Source: an uncultured Clostridia bacterium (GTDB taxonomy: Bacteria; Bacillota; Clostridia; Oscillospirales; CAG-272). From it: a DNA stretch of 19,414 nt. The position numbers and the translations under genes were made by a program. Positions within the stretch are counted from its first letter, which is position 1. Each line of letters opens with the position of its first letter. The DNA lies in contig CANQMJ010000034.1 of NCBI GenBank assembly GCA_947624945.1, positions 1 to 19,414 of the forward strand, written 5' to 3'. This document shows, in pieces, positions 1 to 4,738 of this stretch. The notes under the pieces are model-generated. The model had not been told where the DNA came from. It searched no databases and saw only the letters and a program-made list of their open reading frames with translations.

Positions 1-1
1 G

Positions 2-802
2 TCAGAGGATGTAGTCCGATATGCAGTCGTACCAGTGGATGAAGACCTCGCCGTTCACGGTGAGCCGCTCGTTTTCAGGCAGCATTTCCGTCCACCGCCT
101 GCCGTATCGCTTGTACGCCCAATCGTCGCGATTGAATCGCCGCCACAATACCGTCCTGCCGTTTTTGTCTATGAACTGCTCGCTGACGACGCTGTCGCTG
201 AAGCACCCGACATCTATCATGCAGACGGTGTCGTACATCTTCCCCGCTATTTCGACGCTGTATCTGCCGACGATGTCGACAGTTTCGCCGTCTACATCGC
301 ATGTGACGGCGCCGCCGTCGCGCGTTACGACCCCTTTTCTTGACAGATGCGTTTCAAAGCCGCAGTTGTCGGGGCCGAAGCCCCAGTTTTTGATGAACTC
401 CGAGTCGTCGCCGTCGAGGAAAATGTAACAGCGGCGCACTCCGCCGTCGACGTGGCTTTCGGCGAGGAATCGGCAGTGCGTGTCCGTCACCTGCGCGATG
501 AAGCGCCGCTCGCACTCGTCGATGCTGCCCGTGCGGTAGTAGTTTTCGGCGTCGTGCTGCACCGCGCGTATCTCGACGCCGTCGACGCCGTGTATCGACG
601 CTCTCCCGACGACCTCCGACTCCGTCCATTCGGTGCGATGTCCCGACGGCGAGTCGTACAGTCCCCACGTCAGCCGCTCGCCCTCGCGCGGAACTATCAG
701 CCAGCCCGGCAGCTCCTCGCATACGACGGAAAACGGCTCCGCCCCCGACCTTGTGATCTTGTACTCCGGCATTATATCCGGCAAAAACGTATGTGTTTTC
801 AT
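2..802 (-). CDS. Hypothetical soluble protein encoded after an ECF sigma factor
   Basis: I do not recognise this 266-residue protein with certainty and assign no function. It is complete: the stop lies at 2-4, and the ATG at 800-802 is preceded by a good GGAGGT ribosome site. It has no signal peptide and no membrane segment, so it is probably cytoplasmic. It is rich in Trp, Tyr, Asp and Glu, with conserved-looking blocks such as WGLYDSPSGHRTEW near residue 46, NWGFGPDNCG near residue 139, and a C-terminal block LTVNGEVFIHWYDCISDYIL. It follows the ECF sigma gene on the same strand after about 57 bases, so the two are probably co-transcribed. The position is one where an anti-sigma factor is often found, but the usual anti-sigma features (zinc-binding HxxxCxxC motif, transmembrane helix) are absent. 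It may be a regulator or partner of the sigma factor, or a member of its regulon; this is inference. Confidence 0.75.
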   Translation of the reverse strand: MKTHTFLPDIMPEYKITRSGAEPFSVVCEELPGWLIVPREGERLTWGLYDSPSGHRTEWTESEVVGRASIHGVDGVEIRAVQHDAENYYRTGSIDECERRFIAQVTDTHCRFLAESHVDGGVRRCYIFLDGDDSEFIKNWGFGPDNCGFETHLSRKGVVTRDGGAVTCDVDGETVDIVGRYSVEIAGKMYDTVCMIDVGCFSDSVVSEQFIDKNGRTVLWRRFNRDDWAYKRYGRRWTEMLPENERLTVNGEVFIHWYDCISDYIL

Positions 803-859
803 CTCGTCTACCTCCGTTTCGTTGTTTTTCGGCAGGTGATACAGCTCCGCGTACGATTT

Positions 860-1312
860 TCAGAATCTTTCGCGCGCCGAGTGGAGCCTGCTTTTGACGG
901 TGCCGAGCGGTACCGACAGCGCTTTTGCGATACCGTCCATCGTCATGCCGTCAATATACGCCATCATCAACACTTCCCTGTCGGACTCGCGCATCATCGT
1001 CAGTACGTCCCGAACAGCGTCGGCAGCGGACGTCGCCTCCGGCATCGTATACGCTCCGTCCTCGTCGAGCGCGACCGTCTGCGTCCTCGCGTTTGACCTG
1101 TACGCGTCGCGGCATTTGTTCCTCGCTATCGACAACAGCCACGGCAGAAACGCGTCTTTGTCTCTAAGCTCCGCAAACTTCGAAAACGCCGTCGCCGCCG
1201 TCTCCTGCACTACGTCGTCGGCGTCGCGCTCCCTCATGCGGAACCGCACGAAGCGTTCGAGCGTTCGCCTGTGCTTTTCATAAAGCGCTTCAAATTCGTC
1301 CGCGTCTGCCAT
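860..1312 (-). CDS. ECF-type RNA polymerase sigma factor
   Basis: This 150-residue protein is a group 4 (ECF) sigma-70 factor that would direct RNA polymerase to a small promoter set. Sigma region 2 covers about residues 6-70, with the typical DDVVQETAATAF helix and the PWLLSIARNKCRDAYR segment. Region 4 covers about 96-150, with the helix-turn-helix around MTMDGIAKALSVPLGTVKSRLHSAR. The start is taken at the ATG at 1310-1312 because GGGAGG lies five bases upstream; a GTG two codons earlier lies inside that ribosome site. The protein stops soon after the recognition helix, slightly shorter than many ECF factors. A possible ECF-type promoter lies upstream (1354-1381), suggesting autoregulation. 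No classical anti-sigma gene is present in the window. The family call is firm; the signal sensed is unknown. Confidence 0.92.
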   Translation of the reverse strand: MADADEFEALYEKHRRTLERFVRFRMRERDADDVVQETAATAFSKFAELRDKDAFLPWLLSIARNKCRDAYRSNARTQTVALDEDGAYTMPEATSAADAVRDVLTMMRESDREVLMMAYIDGMTMDGIAKALSVPLGTVKSRLHSARERF

Positions 1313-1353
1313 ATCCACCTCCCATCATGTTTGTTTGAACCGGTCCCGACCGT

Positions 1354-1381
1354 ATAGACGTTTTTATTATACCAAAAGTTC
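1354..1381 (-). promoter_or_regulatory. Possible ECF-type (autoregulated) promoter of the sigma gene
   Basis: On the minus strand GAACTT (1376-1381) is followed after 16 bases by GTCTAT (1354-1359), resembling the GAAC/GTC pattern of ECF promoters. A TATAAT at 1366-1371 lies within the spacer and could serve sigma-A, but its -35 position reads TTTCTC, which is poor. Either or both could be used; the sigma ATG lies about 40 bases downstream. Confidence 0.45.
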
Positions 1382-1410
1382 GCGCGGCGAGAAAACTTTT
1401 TCTCATTTTG

Positions 1411-1438
1411 TTGACTTTATATAAAATTGTGGTAATAT
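1411..1438 (+). promoter_or_regulatory. Sigma-A promoter for the 1471-2804 operon
   Basis: TTGACT (1411-1416), a 16-base spacer and TAATAT (1433-1438) preceded by TG one base upstream (extended -10). Transcription would start near 1445, giving a leader of roughly 25 bases before the ATG at 1471. It is divergent from the ECF sigma promoter. Confidence 0.7.
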
Positions 1439-1470
1439 AAAATCGGAACGATTTTGTTCAGAGGCACTTT

Positions 1471-1725
1471 ATGAAAAAATCGACTAAGAATGACAGACTT
1501 CTTTTGCTCGCTCGCATATGCGCGATCGCATGCAGCGTGTGGACGATCGCGGCGGGTGTTCTCGTCATACGCTCGGGCGGCGAGATGAGCGCGGGATACG
1601 CCGTCATACCGTGCATTTTTACCGCGACGTTCGCCGCCATAGTCGGCAATCGGAGCCGTGCGGAGAAGCGCGGCGGCGACGAAAATGAAAACAGTGATAA
1701 TAGTGATAATATAAACAAAGAATGA
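1471..1725 (+). CDS. Small two-helix membrane protein
   Basis: This 84-residue protein has a positively charged N-terminus, two hydrophobic segments (about residues 10-33 and 40-58) and a highly charged hydrophilic tail rich in Asp, Glu and Asn. It is probably an inner-membrane hairpin protein with both ends in the cytoplasm. I do not recognise a family. It follows a good promoter directly and has a modest AGAGGC ribosome site. Its TGA overlaps the ribosome site of uxuA (GAGGT at 1724-1728), so the two are in one transcript and perhaps translationally coupled. A role in sugar-acid uptake or signalling would be guesswork. The start, ribosome site and membrane pattern support a real gene. Confidence 0.65.
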   Translation: MKKSTKNDRLLLLARICAIACSVWTIAAGVLVIRSGGEMSAGYAVIPCIFTATFAAIVGNRSRAEKRGGDENENSDNSDNINKE

Positions 1726-1736
1726 GGTAAACCGAA

Positions 1737-2804
1737 ATGGAAATGACACTAAGATGGTACGGCTCGAAATTCGACACCGTGACGCTCTCGCAGATACGTC
1801 AGATACCGGGCGTGACGGGCGTCATCACGACGCTTTACGACACGAAGCCGGGCGAGGTATGGACGCGTTCCGCGATAGCGGCGCTCAAGGATGAGGTCGC
1901 GGCGGCGGGACTGCACATCTCGGGCATCGAGAGCGTGAACGTCCACGACGCGATCAAGGCGGGCACGCCCGAGCGCGACTTCTACATCGACAACTACATA
2001 GAGACGCTCCGCAACCTCGGAGAGGCGGACATACACCTCGTCTGCTACAATTTCATGCCCGTGTTCGACTGGACGCGCACGGAGCTTGCGCGCCGCCGTC
2101 CCGACGGCTCGACCGTTCTCGCGTACACGCAGGCCGCCGTCGATGCGCTCGACCCCGAGCGCATGTTCAACGAGGTGAGTGCGAATTCGAACGGCACCGT
2201 CATGCCGGGCTGGGAGCCCGACAGACTCGCGCACGTCAAGGAGCTGTTCGAGCTTTACAGCACCGTCGACAGCGAGGCGCTGTTCGCGAATCTGAAATAT
2301 TTCCTCGAGCGTATCATGCCTGTCTGCAACGAGTACGACATCAAAATGGCGATACATCCCGACGACCCGGCGTGGCCGATATTCGGTCTGCCGCGCATCA
2401 TAATAAACAAGGAAAACATCCTGCGCATGATGAAGATGGTGGACGACGTACACAACGGCGTGACGTTCTGCTCGGGTTCGTACGGCACGAATCTCGAAAA
2501 CGATCTGCCCGACATGATACGCTCGCTCAAAGGGCGCATACATTTCGCGCATGTGCGCAATCTCAAATTCCACTCGCCCGACAACTTCGAGGAGGCGGCG
2601 CATCTGTCGTCTGACGGCAGCTTCGATATGTACGAGATAATGCGCGCCCTATACGAGACGGGCTTCTCGGGACCGATCCGTCCCGACCACGGACGCATGA
2701 TCTGGGACGAGGTCGCGATGCCCGGCTACGGCCTCTACGACCGCGCCCTCGGCGCCGCGTACCTGAACGGGCTATGGGAAGCAATAGATAAGTCTCATAA
2801 ATGA
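1737..2804 (+). CDS. uxuA: D-mannonate dehydratase
   Basis: This 355-residue protein is D-mannonate dehydratase (EC 4.2.1.8), which converts D-mannonate to 2-keto-3-deoxy-D-gluconate in D-glucuronate breakdown. It is a TIM-barrel, metal-dependent cytoplasmic enzyme. Visible hallmarks are the N-terminal MTLRWYG, HPDDP with H207, CSGSYGT with C245, HFAHVRN with H269 and H272, and RPDHGRM with D317 and H318; these His, Cys and Asp positions correspond to the family's Mn/Fe site. The length is close to that of the shorter Firmicute enzymes and less than the 394 residues of E. coli UxuA. The start has GAGGT nine bases upstream; an alternative ATG lies two codons in. No uxaC, uxuB, kdgK or kdgA gene is in the window, so the rest of the pathway must be elsewhere. 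Confidence 0.95.
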   Translation: MEMTLRWYGSKFDTVTLSQIRQIPGVTGVITTLYDTKPGEVWTRSAIAALKDEVAAAGLHISGIESVNVHDAIKAGTPERDFYIDNYIETLRNLGEADIHLVCYNFMPVFDWTRTELARRRPDGSTVLAYTQAAVDALDPERMFNEVSANSNGTVMPGWEPDRLAHVKELFELYSTVDSEALFANLKYFLERIMPVCNEYDIKMAIHPDDPAWPIFGLPRIIINKENILRMMKMVDDVHNGVTFCSGSYGTNLENDLPDMIRSLKGRIHFAHVRNLKFHSPDNFEEAAHLSSDGSFDMYEIMRALYETGFSGPIRPDHGRMIWDEVAMPGYGLYDRALGAAYLNGLWEAIDKSHK

Positions 2805-2805
2805 T

Positions 2806-2938
2806 TTTATGCAGGGGGAAGAAAACTTCTTGAAATGAAGTTGGCTTTTTCGCAAAGCGAAAAAGCAGAAGAAGGGGCGAATGCCCCTTCTTCCTTTTCC
2901 CCTGCACCCCTCTTTCAAGAACTTTTACTACTTTTTTT
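2806..2938 (+). repeat. Palindromic repeat, long form (copy R1), after uxuA
   Basis: An outer stem GCAGGGG (2811-2817) / CCCCTGC (2899-2905) encloses three arms: AACTTC/GAAGTT (2824-2829, 2837-2842); a perfect 10-bp hairpin 2844-2853/2857-2866; and a perfect 11-bp hairpin 2868-2878/2883-2893 with loop GAAT. A conserved tail follows, containing TTCAAGAACTTTTACTA. The same arrangement occurs in reverse at 6644-6770. The 11-bp arm plus its following T-rich bases may also terminate the uxuA transcript. Confidence 0.8.
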
Positions 2939-3010
2939 GAAAAAGCAAACGAAAACAACTGTTTTAGGGATAGCTTGAGATGAACACTATTTAGTCCGCT
3001 TTTGGAAGGG

Positions 3011-3044
3011 TGTGGGAAACCTTTCTACAAAAAGGTCCCCCACA
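3011..3044. repeat. Hairpin between repeat copies R1 and R2
   Basis: TGTGGG (3011-3016) and ACCTTT (3019-3024) pair with AAAGGT (3031-3036) and CCCACA (3039-3044), with a two-by-two internal loop. No T-run follows on the plus strand; A residues follow, so it would look terminator-like only as a mirror image. Its function is unknown. Confidence 0.5.
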
Positions 3045-3059
3045 AAAAAGCTCATAGAT

Positions 3060-3144
3060 ATTTGTCGGAGAAAACTTTTTGAAATTTGAAAAAAGTATTC
3101 TTTCCCCTGCCTCAACATTTTTCAAAAACTTTTATGACAGGTTT
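3060..3144 (+). repeat. Palindromic repeat, short degenerate form (copy R2)
   Basis: It starts with GGAGAAAACTTTTTGAAA, continues into an imperfect complement AAAAAAGTATTCTTTCC, and ends in TTTTTCAAAAACTTTTATGACAGG. The head and tail match those of the copy at 16011-16092; the internal arms of the long copies are absent. Confidence 0.6.
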
Positions 3145-3147
3145 TTC

Positions 3148-3343
3148 TAAAAATCGTCGTCCAAGCTATGACAGCGTGCCGTAGGCTTCCAAGCAACAAA
3201 TTCACGCACCGCGCTCGTGCGCTGGCGGCGCGTCCATCGTCCGACGCAGACACGACGCTTGGACGGCGATATCGCCCCGTCGCGTGCCGCAGGCTCCCCC
3301 GCCAAACCTGCGCACGCCACATCCCACCTCATCTCCCTTGACT
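3148..3343 (-). ncRNA. Putative structured non-coding transcript
   Basis: A perfect consensus promoter (3350-3378) points into this stretch, and no convincing protein is encoded in it. The minus-strand transcript can form an 11-bp hairpin with one bulge near its 5' end (GCGTGCGCAGG against CCTGCGGCACGC) and then a GACGG/CCGTC hairpin. A 9-bp long-range helix pairs 3257-3265 with 3158-3166; a run of five T follows shortly after (3153-3149), as at a transcript end. Short minus-strand reading frames at 3147-3332 and 3122-3322 exist, but their products are Arg-rich and of low complexity. I do not recognise it as 6S, SRP, tmRNA or RNase P RNA. The status as an RNA gene is inference. Confidence 0.35.
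3178..3257. repeat. Left arm of an 80-bp inverted repeat pair
   Basis: Three exact blocks, at 3178-3190 (13 nt), 3213-3224 (12 nt) and 3243-3257 (15 nt), recur as reverse complements at 3778-3790, 3744-3755 and 3711-3725. The gaps between blocks are identical in both arms (22 and 18 bases). The intervening bases are diverged. Confidence 0.85.
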
Positions 3344-3349
3344 GCCTAT

Positions 3350-3378
3350 ATTATACCACAAAATTTGAAATTTGTCAA
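3350..3378 (-). promoter_or_regulatory. Perfect sigma-A consensus promoter, minus strand
   Basis: On the minus strand TTGACA (3373-3378), exactly 17 bases and TATAAT (3350-3355) form a full consensus promoter, with TG one base upstream of the -10. It sits in an AT-rich stretch (3340-3415) inside otherwise GC-rich repeat DNA. No convincing protein gene lies downstream on this strand before uxuA, which runs the other way. Confidence 0.75.
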
Positions 3379-3610
3379 GTATTTTTCACAAATTTATGTA
3401 TTATTTCTTTTTGCGTCACCGATAGCCCGTGTCCAACGCTGGTTTCTCCGCTCACTGCGGTTCAATGTGCAGTCTGTACCTACCGGCAGCTACCTTTGAC
3501 CATCTGACGTGGTGACGTCTTTCACACCAACAAATTGGTTTTTGACAAGGGGGACTTTCTCGCAAGAAAGTCCCCCTTGTCGAACCCGAAAGAGGCTCCC
3601 GTGCGCCGTC
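3379..3610. other. Gene-free stretch with a row of hairpins
   Basis: No credible protein gene was seen. Four consecutive hairpins are visible: CCGC/GCGG (3448-3460), GACGT/ACGTC (3506-3519), ACCAA/TTGGT (3526-3539), and a perfect 17-bp stem with a 4-base loop at 3544-3581. The rest of the stretch is unexplained. Confidence 0.6.
3544..3581. repeat. Perfect 17-bp inverted repeat (strong hairpin)
   Basis: Arms 3544-3560 and 3565-3581 are exact complements around the loop CGCA; the core of each arm is GGGGGACTTTC or its complement. There is no adjacent T-run of more than a few bases, so it is not a standard Rho-independent terminator. Its GGGGG plus CTTT composition recalls the repeat copies R1 and R4. 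Confidence 0.8.
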
Positions 3611-3710
3611 GATGTGATTGAATCTGCGGCAAGAGAGGCAACAGGGCGCAGACCGCGTTATCGCTTCCTGCGAACAGCTCCCTCGCGGCGGGTCGAGTGC
3701 GCCGACCAGA

Positions 3711-3790
3711 CGTCGTGTCTGCGTCCAGCCGTGTCGCGCCGAACAGCGCACGAGCATTGTGCGCGTAGGCGAAGCCGGGAAGCCTACGGC
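3711..3790. repeat. Right arm of the 80-bp inverted repeat pair
   Basis: It is the reverse complement of the arm at 3178-3257 in three exact blocks with identical spacing. It also carries a local 7-bp hairpin (CGTAGGC against GCCTACG, about 3764-3789). The surrounding stretch, 3611-3800, shows no convincing coding sequence. Confidence 0.85.
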
Positions 3791-3800
3791 GCGATGCCCG

Positions 3801-3828
3801 TTTGAAACATAGAATATAATTATAAAAT
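3801..3828 (+). promoter_or_regulatory. Probable promoter of the lipoprotein gene
   Basis: TTGAAA (3801-3806), 16 bases, then TAAAAT (3823-3828). A TATAAT at 3815-3820 lies inside the spacer but has no matching -35. Transcription from TAAAAT would start near 3835 and give a leader of about 78 bases containing the 3861-3899 hairpin. Confidence 0.5.
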
Positions 3829-3860
3829 GCTTCATGCATGTCACGCACGGGAACAAAACG

Positions 3861-3903
3861 CCTCGGTTTAACGTCTAAATTACAAACGCAAAACCGAGGA
3901 GGT
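3861..3903 (+). promoter_or_regulatory. Leader hairpin overlapping the ribosome binding site
   Basis: CCTCGGTTT (3861-3869) is exactly complementary to AAACCGAGG (3891-3899), with a 21-base loop. The ribosome site GAGGAGGT is 3896-3903, so the right arm covers half of it. Folding would lower translation of the lipoprotein gene beginning at 3913; the opening signal (temperature, ligand, small RNA or protein) is unknown. Confidence 0.55.
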
Positions 3904-3912
3904 ACACGGATA

Positions 3913-4395
3913 ATGAAAAAATTCACCATCATCGCGTTGCTCGCGGCGGCGTTCATGCTCACGTCATGCACCGCTCCAAAAGACATTTTTCCCAAAGACA
4001 TTTACTGTCACGGCGATACGGACGTCGCCGCAACAACGGGCGTCATCTATTGCGGCGGCGATACGAGTGCCGTCACAATAGACGCATGCACATCGTCGGT
4101 GCATGTCTCGCACGCACTGATGGGACAGTTCACCGAGTTCGACGTCGGCGGCGGTGCAGTCGACGCCCTTATGGAATGGTATAGCGGTCTGTCGCTCGAG
4201 CACGTCGCGTTTGACGAGGGTAAGTCACCCGGCGACGAAGACGGCGGCGAATCGTTTTTGTTCAAGTCCGGGGACGGATCGTTTCCCGAGTTTTCCTACA
4301 TCATTTCCGGTCCCGAGAGACATTACGTCACGAAGGGCGGCGAGTGGTACCGCGTGAAAGATCCGTCGCGACCGCCCGTCGGAGATACGAAATAA
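3913..4395 (+). CDS. Small secreted lipoprotein of unknown function
   Basis: This 160-residue protein begins with a lipoprotein signal peptide: MKK, a hydrophobic stretch, then the lipobox LTSC with C20 as the expected lipidated residue. It should therefore be anchored outside the cytoplasmic membrane. The mature part is acidic and glycine-rich and has a near-repeat, IYCHGDT and IYCGGDT, about 15 residues apart. I do not recognise a family. The start at 3913 is chosen because it creates the signal peptide and has GAGGAGGT nine bases upstream; an in-frame ATG at 3838 is far from any ribosome site. It precedes the metal-export genes on the same strand, but those have their own strong promoter, so a functional link is unproven. 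Cys and His residues in the mature part could bind metal; this is speculation. Confidence 0.8.
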   Translation: MKKFTIIALLAAAFMLTSCTAPKDIFPKDIYCHGDTDVAATTGVIYCGGDTSAVTIDACTSSVHVSHALMGQFTEFDVGGGAVDALMEWYSGLSLEHVAFDEGKSPGDEDGGESFLFKSGDGSFPEFSYIISGPERHYVTKGGEWYRVKDPSRPPVGDTK

Positions 4396-4423
4396 AATTT
4401 GATAACAAATTTGAAAAAACCTC

Positions 4424-4452
4424 TTGACAAAATTCCTCTCGCGTCGTATTAT
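4424..4452 (+). promoter_or_regulatory. Promoter of the metal-export operon
   Basis: TTGACA (4424-4429), a 17-base spacer and TATTAT (4447-4452) give a near-consensus sigma-A promoter. The start point would be near 4459, directly before the dyad at 4461-4486. A strong promoter overlapped by a repressor site is the usual arrangement for ArsR-family control. Confidence 0.8.
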
Positions 4453-4460
4453 GATAGCAG

Positions 4461-4486
4461 AACGATTGAATGAATGTTCAATTGTT
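4461..4486 (+). promoter_or_regulatory. Probable ArsR/SmtB-type operator
   Basis: An imperfect dyad reads AAC-G-ATTGAA, six central bases, TTCAAT-T-GTT. It lies at the expected transcription start of the metal-export genes. Its TGAA/TTCA half-sites resemble those bound by SmtB/CadC-family zinc and cadmium sensors. The likely repressor is the ArsR protein encoded at 6775-7143, though binding is inferred. Confidence 0.6.
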
Positions 4487-4519
4487 TGAATCTAAAGTAC
4501 AACTGCGAGGGATACGACC

Positions 4520-4738
4520 ATGAAAAAGACATACGATATCGACGTTGACTGCGCGAACTGCGCCGCAAAGATGGAGGACGCCGCGAAAAAGACCGACGGC
4601 GTCGCGTCCGCCAACGTAAACTTTATGACGCTGAAAATGACGGTCGAATTTGACGAGGACGCAGACCGCGACGCCGTGATGCGCGCGGTGCGCAAAAACT
4701 GCAAGCGCGTCGAGCGCGGCTGCGAGGTCTACATATGA
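4520..4738 (+). CDS. HMA-domain heavy-metal chaperone
   Basis: This 72-residue protein is a free-standing heavy-metal-associated (HMA) domain with the beta-alpha-beta-beta-alpha-beta pattern and one metal site, DCANC (D10, C11, C14). The aspartate before the first Cys is typical of Zn/Cd/Pb pumps of the ZntA/CadA kind rather than copper chaperones. In most such pumps this domain is fused to the ATPase N-terminus. Here it is a separate gene whose last codon overlaps the ATPase start by four bases (ATGA), so the two are translationally coupled. It should deliver metal to, or regulate, the ATPase in the cytoplasm. The ATG has a GCGAGGG-type ribosome site upstream. It lies directly downstream of the promoter and dyad at 4424-4486. 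Confidence 0.9.
   Translation: MKKTYDIDVDCANCAAKMEDAAKKTDGVASANVNFMTLKMTVEFDEDADRDAVMRAVRKNCKRVERGCEVYI

Noticed and set aside
347..1096. Long plus-strand open frame across the left-edge genes
   Set aside because: It spans parts of two minus-strand genes with clear products and starts, lacks a ribosome site and has an Arg/Val-rich shadow composition.
1313..1318. GTG start two codons upstream for the ECF sigma factor
   Set aside because: It lies within the GGGAGGTGG ribosome site, which is correctly spaced for the ATG at 1310-1312.
3122..3332. Two overlapping minus-strand frames (3147-3332 and 3122-3322) behind the perfect promoter
   Set aside because: A GAGGT-like site lies close to the second start, but both products are short, Arg/Ala-rich and include an arm of the inverted repeat; an RNA explanation seems better, although a small protein cannot be excluded.
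3578..3584. Exact Spo0A box TGTCGAA
   Set aside because: It falls at the end of a 17-bp hairpin arm in repeat DNA and is not placed against a promoter; a 7-mer is expected by chance at this frequency.
3522..4001. Minus-strand open frame of 159 codons overlapping the lipoprotein start
   Set aside because: It crosses the inverted repeat and the lipoprotein promoter region, with no ribosome site or recognisable domain.
4396..4423. AAATTT...AAATTT short dyad after the lipoprotein gene as a terminator
   Set aside because: The stem is weak, AT-only and without a GC core; no convincing terminator is visible here.
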